Assembly (NCBI RefSeq): GCF_001975825.1 | Contig: NZ_MTKN01000042.1 | Coordinates: forward strand, 1 to 64,000 | Direction of reading: 5' to 3' | Source: [Flexibacter] sp. ATCC 35208 | GTDB taxonomy: Bacteria > Bacteroidota > Bacteroidia > Chitinophagales > Chitinophagaceae | DNA: 64,000 nt | Part shown: one piece after another, positions 35,175-44,800 of the stretch | How positions within the stretch are numbered: the first letter of the stretch is position 1 | How the letters are laid out: the number at the start of each line of letters is the position of its first letter | Made by a program: the position numbers and the translations under genes | The notes under the pieces: generated by a model | Database searches by the model: none | What the model saw: only the letters and a program-made list of their open reading frames with translations | Told to the model about the DNA's origin: nothing

Positions 35175-37274
35175 ATGAAGTTCAAACTTTACTTTTTGTT
35201 CCTTTTATTGCCCTGTATTGTTACTGATGTATGCGCACAAAACTATGTGACCCTTTCTCTCCTGATGAGAGACCTCAGTAGTGGAGGAGATGGTACTTAT
35301 GTTGGACCCGGCCAGACTATGGAATACACGGTAGAATTGACGAATTTAAGCAATAGTTTACCCATTACGGATGGGATCATTGCTGCAGATATTCCTTATG
35401 GAACTGAATATATACCGGGTACGACCAAAAAAGATGGCACCCTCGTCCCTGATGTAAGTGGAAAAATGCCTTTCGCCGGGCCGGTTGGCGGGCAGATAGG
35501 GCAATTGGCTATTGGAGCGACCACAAGAATAACCTACAATGTGTTGATCGTGGGCTTTGGCGGCTATCTGAACCCTTATACGACCTTCAAGGGATATCAG
35601 GATAATAAGCATCTTTATGCAACTGCTACTACTGTAAAGCAGACCTACTTCCCTTTTGACTACAGGTTACGGGGACTTTATGGCATTTATAACATTACGC
35701 TCAATCAAAATGCTTCGTCTAAATACCAGTATGTAAGAAGGATGAATAAGACGACCGGCCAGTCAGCGAACATTATTTATACAGGTAGTACTGGCCCCTG
35801 TCAGACGGTGGATGGCACTGTACTGACAAGTGGTTCGTTGTTGACAGATGGACGTGCACTGGCTTTTGATGCGAGGAATTTTCGGTTGTATTATTCAAAT
35901 AGTACATTAAATGAAAACCTTGCTTATGTTGATTCTACCATTACGCCGCCTACTGCCATTATATATGGTAGTGGTTCCGCTCTTGAGACGGGGGCTACTA
36001 CCAGCGGTCAGGTGATTAACAGGATGTGTTTTGCAGCTGGCAATGTCGGATACGCACTGACTGCTAACGGGCAGGACCTGATACAATTTAATGTACCCGA
36101 AGCAACTGGTGCACCCGTGATTACACATCTGGGGCCATTGGTGAACGATGTCCTGAATGGAACGAACGATGTATTGGCTGAAGCTGAGGGTGATATTTTT
36201 GGAGATGGTAATGGTAAATTATACCTGATTGCAGGCCTGGGTAAGGTGTACAGAATTGCTCCGGCTACCAGGGTTGCTACTTACCTGGGTACTATCAGCA
36301 ATTTAACAACAGGCTTAACTATCACCGCTGCTGCAACAGCAGAAGATGATGATGGGGGTGCAGCAACAGGGACTATTTATCTGGCAGGTTATAGAACCCA
36401 GAATGCTACTACCGGAACTGTAGTATATCAGACTTATAAACTGGATCTGTCTACGCTTAGTGCGACCCTGCTTTCTGCTGTTCCTACCGCTACTGCAGCT
36501 ATGGATTTTGCGGGTGCCCTTTATATACCTTATGGACATTACATCAGAGCTACCCAGGACAAGGTAGTGACTGGCAGTTTTATTGACTATTCTGTGGAAG
36601 TGACAAATTCAGGGGATGTAAATGCTGCTGGTGTGAAAGTATATGCTCCTATTCCATCAAATGCAGGTTATGTGGCCGGTTCCACTAAATTAAACGGGGT
36701 AGATGTCGCTGATGTAGGTGGAGAAATGCCATTTGCTGTAGTTGGAGGGGCATTGATACCAGGTGCAGATGTACCGGGAATTTTAAAGCCGGGTGATGGA
36801 AACAAAGCCGTTATTCAGTTCAGGGTAGAGGTGGCACCCGAACATTTAGGTGAAGAAGTATGTCATCAGGTAGCGATTACTTATTATGATCTCGATAATA
36901 ATGCGATTACCATTGATGCGTTACCCAAACTGACCGGACAGGTACTTGCAAGTACCTGTGTAACCGTAAATGGCGCAAGAAAAGCCAATGTTGATACCGC
37001 TGTTGTGACAAAAACAACGAATAATGCACAGGTTGGCCCCAATCCTTTCTCCAATAACCTTTCTCTACAGGTAACACTGATAAAAGATGAATCTGTATTT
37101 GTAAAATTAACCAATCTGCAAGGTCGTATTGTATATACTAAAGTAGAACGTCTGAGCACCGGGGTGAATAACCTGAATCTTTCCATGCAAACTGACTTGC
37201 CAAAAGGTATATATATTGTAGAAGTACTGGCAGGTAATAAGCGCATTTACAAGCAGAAACTGGAAAAGTTATAG
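35175..37274 (+). CDS. Secreted DUF11-type repeat protein with T9SS sorting domain
   Basis: 699 residues with a signal peptide (about 1-21, VTDVCAQ). Two DUF11-like beta domains flank a propeller-like middle: the first at about 25-160 (QTMEYTVELTNLSN, EYIPGTTKKDGTLVPDVSG) and the second at about 465-590 (FIDYSVEVTNSGDVNAAG, YVAGSTKLNGVDVADVGG). The centre (about 175-460, ALAFDARNFRLYYSN, FGDGNGKLYLIAGLGKVY) resembles a beta-propeller. The C-terminus (VGPNPFSNNLSLQV, GIYIVEVLAGNKRIYKQKL) is a type IX sorting domain. A surface adhesion or structural role is inferred. Confidence 0.8.
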   Translation: MKFKLYFLFLLLPCIVTDVCAQNYVTLSLLMRDLSSGGDGTYVGPGQTMEYTVELTNLSNSLPITDGIIAADIPYGTEYIPGTTKKDGTLVPDVSGKMPFAGPVGGQIGQLAIGATTRITYNVLIVGFGGYLNPYTTFKGYQDNKHLYATATTVKQTYFPFDYRLRGLYGIYNITLNQNASSKYQYVRRMNKTTGQSANIIYTGSTGPCQTVDGTVLTSGSLLTDGRALAFDARNFRLYYSNSTLNENLAYVDSTITPPTAIIYGSGSALETGATTSGQVINRMCFAAGNVGYALTANGQDLIQFNVPEATGAPVITHLGPLVNDVLNGTNDVLAEAEGDIFGDGNGKLYLIAGLGKVYRIAPATRVATYLGTISNLTTGLTITAAATAEDDDGGAATGTIYLAGYRTQNATTGTVVYQTYKLDLSTLSATLLSAVPTATAAMDFAGALYIPYGHYIRATQDKVVTGSFIDYSVEVTNSGDVNAAGVKVYAPIPSNAGYVAGSTKLNGVDVADVGGEMPFAVVGGALIPGADVPGILKPGDGNKAVIQFRVEVAPEHLGEEVCHQVAITYYDLDNNAITIDALPKLTGQVLASTCVTVNGARKANVDTAVVTKTTNNAQVGPNPFSNNLSLQVTLIKDESVFVKLTNLQGRIVYTKVERLSTGVNNLNLSMQTDLPKGIYIVEVLAGNKRIYKQKLEKL

Positions 37275-37316
37275 GTTGGCTGCATATTACCGAATCGTAG
37301 GTTCTTGTTAGCAATC

Positions 37317-37997
37317 TTAATTTCTTAATACCAACTCGATACAATTACTCCTGGAAACCTTATCAGGGTCAATTCTATTTCTTGTATTGGCAAGGTTGCC
37401 AAGAGTAATTGTATCATTTATAAAATGCTGGATAAAAAACTTGCCTATATACCCTTTATCAGCCAATACATCCACCATCTCCTGAATATCCGCTTCATGC
37501 AGTAATGAAGTATGCACCGTCGTCCTCACTTCAAAAGGAATCGTTCCATTCATCAACAACTGTAACGTCGCTTCAAAGTGCTCATATAATGAAGACTGTG
37601 TGATCGCCTCATATTTATAAACAGGTGCTTTGTAATCCAGCGCAACATAATCGATCAATCCATTTTTCATCAAATCAGCCATTAAAGAAGGATTAGACCC
37701 ATTCGTATCGACCTTCACCAAAACCCCCTCTTCTTTCACCTGTTCACAAAACGTCACCAACTCCTTATGCAACGTACATTCACCACCACTCAATACCACT
37801 CCATCCAACAACCCCTTCCGCTTACGCAAAAACCGCAGCGCATCTTCATAGCTAAGCTTCCCTTTCCCGTGCACAATCCCCGGATTATAACAATACACAC
37901 ATCTCATATTACAGCCTGCAAACCAAAGTATGCAGGCTGTCTTATCCGGATAATCCAGTAATGTAAAAGGCGTAATACTATGAATAGGCTTACTCAC
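37317..37997 (-). CDS. nrdG: Anaerobic ribonucleotide reductase activating radical-SAM enzyme
   Basis: 226 residues. The radical-SAM cluster motif is CNMRCVYC (CxxxCxxC), with the GG step in DGVVLSGGECTLH and an SAM-binding DTNGSNP. NrdG generates the glycyl radical of NrdD. The start overlaps the nrdD end by 8 bases, so the two are translationally coupled. Family members of about 225 residues include a small C-terminal extension as here. Confidence 0.93.
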   Translation of the reverse strand: MSKPIHSITPFTLLDYPDKTACILWFAGCNMRCVYCYNPGIVHGKGKLSYEDALRFLRKRKGLLDGVVLSGGECTLHKELVTFCEQVKEEGVLVKVDTNGSNPSLMADLMKNGLIDYVALDYKAPVYKYEAITQSSLYEHFEATLQLLMNGTIPFEVRTTVHTSLLHEADIQEMVDVLADKGYIGKFFIQHFINDTITLGNLANTRNRIDPDKVSRSNCIELVLRN

Positions 37998-40182
37998 AAT
38001 GGATCATTTCCGTAAAATGCACTCTTTGTTTATGTTCCCCTTTTTTACCGATATTGAAACTCTCCACCGGTCTGTGATAACCCATCACACGTGTATACAC
38101 CAGGCATTTCTGGCTTTCATCTTCACATATCGGACAATGCTCATGCTCACCTGAAAGGTACCCATGTTCAGGACATATACTGAACACCGGTGTTACCGTG
38201 ATGTAAGGCAGCCTAAACTGTGATAATACTTTTTTTACCAGGTTGCGACATGCTTCAGGCGTACTGATCTTCTCTCTCATGTACAAATGCAGCACGGTGC
38301 CTCCTGTATATTTACATTGCAGTTCATCCTGCAATAACAGTGCTTCGAACGGATCGTCTGTATAATCCACCGGGATCTGTGAACTGTTGGTATAATAGAT
38401 ATTACTATCCATCCCCGCCTGTATAATATCCGGGAAGCGTTTTTTATCTTCTTTCGCAAACCGATATGTAGTACCCTCTGCAGGCGTGGCTTCCAGGTTG
38501 TATAAGTTGCCTGTTTCAGTTTGGTACTGCGTCATCTTTTTACGGATGTGTTCCAGTATATCAGCAGCCATTTCACGACCAGTTTCGGAAATAATATCAT
38601 CCTGATCATTGGTGAAGTTCCTGATCATTTCATTGATACCATTCACTCCAATCGTAGAAAAGTGATTCCGGAAATGTGTGAGGTAGCGTTTTGTATACGG
38701 GAATAATCCCCTGTCGTACATATCCTGTATAAACACTCTTTTCTTTTCCAGCGTTGATTTAGCAAGGTCCAGTAAGAAATCTAATCGCTTGTACATCGCA
38801 TGCTGATCCCCTTTGTACAGGTATCCCAGTCGCGCCATATTGATGGTCACTACCCCAATACTTCCTGTCATTTCTGCACTACCAAACAGCCCATTACCAC
38901 GTTTTAATAATTCACGCAGATCCAGCTGTAAGCGGCAGCACATGCTTCTCACTGCATTGGGTTTATAAGCATTCGGATTTTCTACCCGATTGCCATTGTC
39001 ATCAAAGATGTATTGACTACCGATGAAATTCTGGAAGTAAGAAGACCCGATACGTGCTGTGTTTTCAAACAACAGGTCTGTATTCTCACCATACCAGTCA
39101 AAGTCTTCCGTGATATTCACCGTAGGGATCGGGAAGGTAAACGGTTGCCCATTGGCATCGCCTTCTGTCATCACAGTATAATACGCTTTGTTGATCAGGT
39201 TCATCTCAGGTTGGAAATGAATGTAGGTCAGTTCGCTGAGTTGATCCACCCCTCTGTCTTTGGCTTTCTGTAAAATAACCGGATCAGTGATGCCATCAAA
39301 AAGATGTATATCTTTTTTGGTCGGGAACTGTAATTTCAAATCTTCCGGCACCGTCCAGTCGATAGTAATATTTGTAAACGGAGATTGTCCCCAGCGGGCA
39401 GGTACATTCAGGTTGTATACAAAGCTCCTGACTGCTTTCAGGATATCTTCATAGCGAAGATCATCTTTAAAAACATACGGGGCAAGGTAGGTGTCGAAAG
39501 AGCTGAAAGCCTGTGCGCCGGCCCATTCGCTTTGGAGAATACCGAGGAAGTTCGCCATCTGGCCCAGTGCTTCGCGAAAGTGATTTGGAGGGCGGCTTTC
39601 CACACGTCCTCTTACACCATTGAAACCCTCATTCAGTAATGCACGCAAGCTCCATCCGGCACAGTATCCTGTAAGGCAGTCGATATCATGGATGTGAACA
39701 TCACCATTGCGATGTGCATAACCTTCTTCCTGGGAATATACCTTATCCAGCCAGTAGTTGGCAATGATCTTACCAGCTACATTGTTCACCAGTCCTGCGT
39801 TGGAATAAGAAGTATTCGCATTGGCATTGATGCGCCAGTCAGTCTGAGTGATGTATTCTTCAATCGTTTGTGTGGTATCCACCAGCGTAGTAGATGGCGT
39901 AAGGCCATGTACATGTTCCCGTTGTAATTTACGGGTGTGCCTGTATAGCATAAATGCCCGCATCACTTCAAAGTGACTGTGTGCAAACAATTCTTTTTCG
40001 ATGATATCCTGGATCTCTTCTACTGACCACACTTCTTTGTGCAGCAGTTGAGCCGTGACCTGTTGGCAGATTGTTTCATCAGGTTTTTTATTCACACCGA
40101 TGAACCCCTTTTCTATCGCATCTTTTATCTTAAATGCTTTAAAAGGTTCAAACTCACCATTTCTTTTGATAACGTAATTCAT
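37990..40182 (-). CDS. nrdD: Anaerobic ribonucleoside-triphosphate reductase
   Basis: 730 residues. An N-terminal ATP-cone (VIKRNGEFEPFKAFKIKDAI) gives allosteric control. The class III core includes GDVHIHDIDCLTGYCAGWS and NEMIRNFTNDQDD. The C-terminal zinc site (CPEHGYLSGEHEHCPIC) precedes the glycyl-radical region RVMGYHRP, where the Gly carries the radical. It reduces ribonucleotides to deoxyribonucleotides without oxygen, consistent with the anaerobic theme of this window. A TGATnnnnATCA box lies 173 bases upstream. Confidence 0.94.
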   Translation of the reverse strand: MNYVIKRNGEFEPFKAFKIKDAIEKGFIGVNKKPDETICQQVTAQLLHKEVWSVEEIQDIIEKELFAHSHFEVMRAFMLYRHTRKLQREHVHGLTPSTTLVDTTQTIEEYITQTDWRINANANTSYSNAGLVNNVAGKIIANYWLDKVYSQEEGYAHRNGDVHIHDIDCLTGYCAGWSLRALLNEGFNGVRGRVESRPPNHFREALGQMANFLGILQSEWAGAQAFSSFDTYLAPYVFKDDLRYEDILKAVRSFVYNLNVPARWGQSPFTNITIDWTVPEDLKLQFPTKKDIHLFDGITDPVILQKAKDRGVDQLSELTYIHFQPEMNLINKAYYTVMTEGDANGQPFTFPIPTVNITEDFDWYGENTDLLFENTARIGSSYFQNFIGSQYIFDDNGNRVENPNAYKPNAVRSMCCRLQLDLRELLKRGNGLFGSAEMTGSIGVVTINMARLGYLYKGDQHAMYKRLDFLLDLAKSTLEKKRVFIQDMYDRGLFPYTKRYLTHFRNHFSTIGVNGINEMIRNFTNDQDDIISETGREMAADILEHIRKKMTQYQTETGNLYNLEATPAEGTTYRFAKEDKKRFPDIIQAGMDSNIYYTNSSQIPVDYTDDPFEALLLQDELQCKYTGGTVLHLYMREKISTPEACRNLVKKVLSQFRLPYITVTPVFSICPEHGYLSGEHEHCPICEDESQKCLVYTRVMGYHRPVESFNIGKKGEHKQRVHFTEMIHCE

Positions 40183-40354
40183 GGTTTTTAATGGGTTATT
40201 TCGGGTGCAAAATACCTGTTCGGTAGAAGAAGCGTTTTAAAACTTGTCAACAGAGGGTGCGAAAATAAATGGCATTCAACCGCCATTTTTGAGCCGGTAT
40301 CTGATGAAATAACAGCCGGAGAATTAAGACAGGCAAGGTTCAATTATTAAACCA

Positions 40355-40366
40355 TGATGGTGATCA
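40355..40366. promoter_or_regulatory. FNR/DNR-like box upstream of nrdD
   Basis: TGATGGTGATCA matches TGATnnnnATCA, as at the hya and nos promoters. It lies 173 bases before the nrdD start, so the promoter would have a long leader; no good -7 element was found at the spacing seen for the other two sites. Confidence 0.4.
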
Positions 40367-40594
40367 GGGTTTTCTAACTAATTAGAATAGAGATATATAG
40401 ATATCTTCAATCATTATGTTTTATTACGGAGCCATTAATTTGTTATATTAGGGAATGGCCCAACAATTGTTCATTTCATTATTTCTCTAAATGATGCGCT
40501 GGCCGGAAAGTGGTCCGGCGTTATTGGGTATATTGCGCTATTAGCATGTTTTCAAAAATAAAATAACGTCATTAGAATCGTTTAAAACGATACA

Positions 40595-40703
40595 TGGCTC
40601 CGTCAGGTACCCAAATAAAAAAGAGCCTGTATCTTTTCTTTTAAGTACCCCTAAAAGTGTCTGAAATTGTGGGTGCACTTCTTCTTATGATACAGGCTCT
40701 TTT
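40595..40703 (-). terminator. Long hairpin terminator, copy B of the dispersed two-hairpin element
   Basis: Perfect 15-bp arms AAAAGAGCCTGTATC (40619-40633) and GATACAGGCTCTTTT (40689-40703) enclose a 55-base loop. The minus strand continues into a T-run, so it can terminate the gene ending at 40709. The 40595-40618 stretch (TGGCTCCGTCAGGT, CCAAAT) aligns with copies A and C. Confidence 0.75.
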
Positions 40704-40708
40704 AAATA

Positions 40709-41563
40709 TTATTCTACTTCCATTTTTACACTCGTCTTCGCATTACAATCCATATCCATCTTCATTCCATTTATCTCCATATCAATCTTATACTTCGTAT
40801 CTGCATCAGACTTATCCATCATCTTCTTGTCTATATCAAAAATCATCATACCTGTTCCACTACCAGTACCTGTGATCTTGTAAGGCGTATCTGTCATACT
40901 CATATCCATAGCAATATCCTGTTTCAGATCAAATATCGCTTTACTCCCTTTGATCTCCTTCAGCGTATACTTCGCATGCACTTTCATCTTCACCTGCATC
41001 TGCGCAATAGGCATTACCAGCGGTGTCTCCTGGTCAAAAGAATCACCGATCTTCAATTCATTTTCAGGAAATTTGATTGCCGCCTGTATATTGTTGACGA
41101 TGGTTTTCAAATTGGCTCTCATACCTTCATCCAGATTACCAATGATCGTATCTACCTTGATTTTTCCATCCCCTTCGGTTGTACCTTTTATCACTGCATC
41201 TGAAAACGGGTTGGTTTCCTGTGTATTTTCCTGTCCGCCAATATTGGTGGTAACGCTCATTTTATCATAGGTGATCGTCACAGGGATCTTCTTATCTGCC
41301 TGTGTGGCACCGGTTTTGGTGGTCATAAACATACCCTGGTTCATCGTCATGGTCATCGGGCTTTTCATGCCGCTGGCACTTAATTGTTCCATCATCGCTG
41401 AATCTCCGCTCATGTTCATGACCATGTTCATCTGGTTATTCATTTCGGTTTTGTAAACCTTATTAGGCGACAGTGAACCATTTAGCAAAACCTTTTTCTG
41501 AGCATTGGTACATTGCGTAAATGCGCTCAGCAGGAGTAACATGTACAATCGATAGTGTCTCAT
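40709..41563 (-). CDS. Secreted Met-rich protein of unknown function (DUF6263-like)
   Basis: 284 residues with a signal peptide (YMLLLLSAFTQCTNAQ). Very rich in Met in two stretches (MNNQMNMVMNMSGDSAMM and TMTMNQGMFMTT) and again near the end (MEINGMKMDMDC). The middle has GTTEGDGKIKVDTIIGN and ELKIGDSFDQETPLVMP, resembling DUF6263-type exported proteins of Bacteroidota. Methionine richness might suggest Cu(I) binding, but the residues follow no known copper motif; that idea is speculative. Confidence 0.7.
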   Translation of the reverse strand: MRHYRLYMLLLLSAFTQCTNAQKKVLLNGSLSPNKVYKTEMNNQMNMVMNMSGDSAMMEQLSASGMKSPMTMTMNQGMFMTTKTGATQADKKIPVTITYDKMSVTTNIGGQENTQETNPFSDAVIKGTTEGDGKIKVDTIIGNLDEGMRANLKTIVNNIQAAIKFPENELKIGDSFDQETPLVMPIAQMQVKMKVHAKYTLKEIKGSKAIFDLKQDIAMDMSMTDTPYKITGTGSGTGMMIFDIDKKMMDKSDADTKYKIDMEINGMKMDMDCNAKTSVKMEVE

Positions 41564-41606
41564 TTCTCAATTAGCTTTTTAATATTTATAGGGATGTCTA
41601 TAAAGG

Positions 41607-41678
41607 TGCTGATAACAGGACTCGAACCTGTGTCCACCCGAATAAGGGCCGGGCGCTCTGCCACTGAGCTATACCAAC
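41607..41678 (-). tRNA. tRNA-like gene with a non-canonical anticodon loop (CTT by position)
   Basis: The minus strand folds into a complete 72-base cloverleaf: acceptor GTTGGTA/TATCAGC, D-arm GCTC/GAGC with GG in the loop, anticodon stem CCCGG/TCGGG, 5-base variable loop, and T-arm ACAGG-TTCGAGT-CCTGT. The anticodon loop reads CCCTTAT, putting CTT at 34-36 (Lys code) but C instead of the near-universal T at position 33. CCA is only partly encoded (ACCT). It may be a pseudo-tRNA or a diverged isotype; the amino acid is not certain. Confidence 0.75.
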
Positions 41679-41827
41679 TAATTTTTCAATATTTTTCCCG
41701 AAAACCATTTCCTGCCAGCATGGGCTACATCTTCGGGGCGTAGTCTTAGTAGTAAGGAGTTGTACATAAAATCAATATCGGGCATCCTCAAAAATAATAA
41801 GAAAGAAGATGTATCAATAAAAAAATA

Positions 41828-41858
41828 GCCCCCAAAAAGCATATAGCTTTTTGGGGGC
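41828..41858 (-). terminator. Terminator of the metalloprotease gene
   Basis: Perfect 13-bp arms (GCCCCCAAAAAGC at 41828-41840 and GCTTTTTGGGGGC at 41846-41858) with a 5-base loop. On the minus strand it is followed by a run of T, 20 bases after the stop of the 41878-45057 gene. Confidence 0.88.
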
Positions 41859-41877
41859 ATATTACCTTTTGAAGATA

Positions 41878-44800
41878 TTATTGTTTAATGATCTTCGTCG
41901 TACTCACTTCTTTTGTTCCATTCTTCACTCTTATTATATACACACCTGGAGTTAATGTAGAAATATCCAGCTGTAAATTTGCCGCATTCACTTCACGACG
42001 CATTACCTGACGGCCGTTTATATCAAACAGGCTTACTTCTGATTTCCCTTTCACGCCAGCAAGGTTAATGTTCACCACACTATTGGCAGGATTTGGATAT
42101 ACCTGCACCTTGTCCTGATCGCTGGTAAGGTCAACGGAACGGGTGGCAGTACCCAATGCTACCCGCAGGGTGTAACAGGTAGTTGCGCTATTCGCACCAT
42201 TGTAACCATATACCTGTACATAGTAAGTACCTGCACTGACTGTACGACTGATGCTTTCACTCGTCGTACCGGATGCCTGTGAAACATTCAGCTGTGTACC
42301 TGAGCTGTTATACAGTTTCAGGTCATAATCAGCAGGCAATGTACCCAAAGTAATGGTAATTGTACCACTGGTAGTGATCACGAATTTATAATAATCCACG
42401 TCTCCACTTGGGCTGATCAGACCAGTAACATCTGTATTAAATGGAATGGTAGCAGCACCTGAGGTCGTGCCATTGGTAGAATTATCCAATGTATTAGCAC
42501 AACCTGAAGCTGTGAGGGTCGTAAATTGTGCTGCAATATATGAACCGCTGCCACTTGCACAATTGGTTCTTACTCTCCAGTCATACAGGGAAGCCGATGT
42601 TAAGCCACTTAAGGTAACAGAAGTAGCAGTAGTGGCAGTCGCCGCACTTGTCCAGGTAGAAGACGAGTTCAGTTTATAGTCAACGCTATAACTTGTTGCA
42701 CCACTTGCAGCCGTCCAGCTTACAGTAGCTCCGGTAGATGTAACAGAAGCACTTGTCAGCGCGGTAGGCACATTACAGCTATCAGTAGAGATGGTGGTAA
42801 ACTGTGCAGCAGTATACGTACTGGTATCGCTGGTGCAGGTGGTTCTTACCCTGTAGTCATAAGTAATACCCTGGGTCAAACCGGTCAGGCTTACAGAAGT
42901 AGCAGTTGTAGCAGTCGCTGCACTGATCCATGTACTGGATGAGGTAGCTTTGTAATCTACTTTGTAAGATGCCGCACCGCTTACAGCTGTCCATCCTACG
43001 GTAGCGGATGTAGTTGTCACTGAAGAGGAAGTTAACCCTGTTGGTGCAGAGCAACCCGTACCGGCAGTGATGGTGAAGTTGGTATTAGAAATATCAAAGA
43101 AGATATTGCCAACAGCTTCTACTTTTATTCTGGCAGTAGTGGTGGGGGTATTGGGAATCGTTACCACCTCACTACCATCGTTCGGCGTACTTGCAACCAG
43201 TGTGCTGAAGGTCGTACCACCATCGGTAGAGAGGGAGATCTTTACATTGGCTGTGCTCACTGGTGATGCGGTGGTGCTGGCTACATTCCAGGTGATGGTC
43301 TGGGATGAATTGCCAGCCCATGATACAGCGGTATTAGGCGCCGTTACTGCAAACGGACCTGATGTATTTGAAACGGTTACCGTTACATCCGCATAATTCG
43401 TTTGACCGACAGACACCGGTGAAGTCGAACTATAAGGTGCATTATCCCTTACAGTTAACCGGAAATGCAAAGTCCTTGACACAGAACTCAGTGCTTCCGT
43501 ATTCGCACTTGCATCGCCACCGGTCAATGGTCCGGATACTAAACTACCTGCCAGGATAGTGGCCAGTTTTGGGAAGTACCTGGTAGGAGTAGTAGTCGGT
43601 GCAAAGGATATCCAGTTAGGACCAGATGCTTTACTCGCACTGGCTACGCTGCTGCTGCCTGTTTGTGAAGACGAGGCATTGTCAGTCTGTTCCCAGCAAT
43701 AAGTGAGCACATCGCTGGCATTGGCATCGGTAGCAGAACCCGTCAGTGCAAATGGGGTACTGATTGGGATGGTATAACTACTACCTCCACTTACTACAGG
43801 AGTTGCGTTATTGGCAGAGATACTGGTAGTGGTTGGACAGGTCTTACTGCTAAGATTTGTCTGAATTTGTCCAATAGAAACGGCATGGAAGATATCAATC
43901 GAGTGTGGTGCCAGGTCATAGCTGGTAATACCAGCATAACCCATAATAGTAATACCGGAACCGGGTTCCACATTGACGCCGGTACCTTCATTGCCATAAG
44001 AGAAAGTATGGTTGGCACCCAGCTGGTGGCCTACTTCATGTGCTACATAATCGATATCGAAGTTATCGCCCTGTGGAATAGCGTCGGCAGGAGAGGTGAA
44101 GCCACTCCCTTTTGAAGCATCGACACAGATACAACCAATACAACCGGCATTACCACCACCACCGGATGCACCAAACAGGTGACCGATGTCATAATTGGCA
44201 GCGCCGATTACAGAGGTGAGGGTACTTTGTAACTCACTGTTCCAGGATCCGGAGGCGCCTGTGCTGGCGTTGGAATACGGATCGGTAGAGGCGTTGTAAT
44301 AAAATACATTGGTCGTGGTCGAGACCAGGTTCAGATGGAGCGCGAGGTCTTTTTCATACACGCCATTACAACGGGTCAGTGTGGCATTGACAGCGGCGAG
44401 CACCAATGCAACCTGGCTGGAACTGGTAGCACCGAAATAATTGGAGTATTCAGCGGTCACGGATTGAGCCAGGCGTAATGTTTTCAGGTCACCGGTAGAG
44501 CGGGCGGCAACGCTATTACTCAGGTCAGTAACCAGTTTTTGCTCAGGCGTTCCGCATTTCCAGGGTAATGCCTTTGGTTGCTTTTTAAACACGGAGTAGA
44601 CAGTGTGATCGGAAGAATAGGGTTCGATAAATTCAGTTTCTTTTTCCACACGGAATACAGTCGTTTGTATTCCCTGTGGGGAGATGCTCAGCTTTAAGAT
44701 AGCGGATTTGTCGGTGATACCTTTTCCTGAAAATGCCCTGATATCAGGAAATTTCGCTTGCAGGGCAGGCTCGAAATTGGAAGCTTCAACGATTTCGAAT

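Larger units (their letters stand above)
40183..40708. other. Long non-coding region upstream of nrdD
   Basis: 526 bases without a credible gene. It holds an FNR-like box (40355-40366), a distant inverted repeat ACGGAGCCAT/ATGGCTCCGT (40426-40435 and 40594-40603), a perfect dyad ATCGTTTAAAACGAT (40577-40591) and the long hairpin at 40619-40703. Confidence 0.7.

Noticed and set aside
40619..40703. Insertion-sequence end or MITE
   Set aside because: GATACAGGCTC arms resemble some IS ends, but no transposase or target duplication is visible, and a terminator role explains the position.
42446..44115. Several open frames on the plus strand opposite the metalloprotease
   Set aside because: They are antisense shadows of FN3 and catalytic-domain codons; the minus-strand gene has clear domains throughout.
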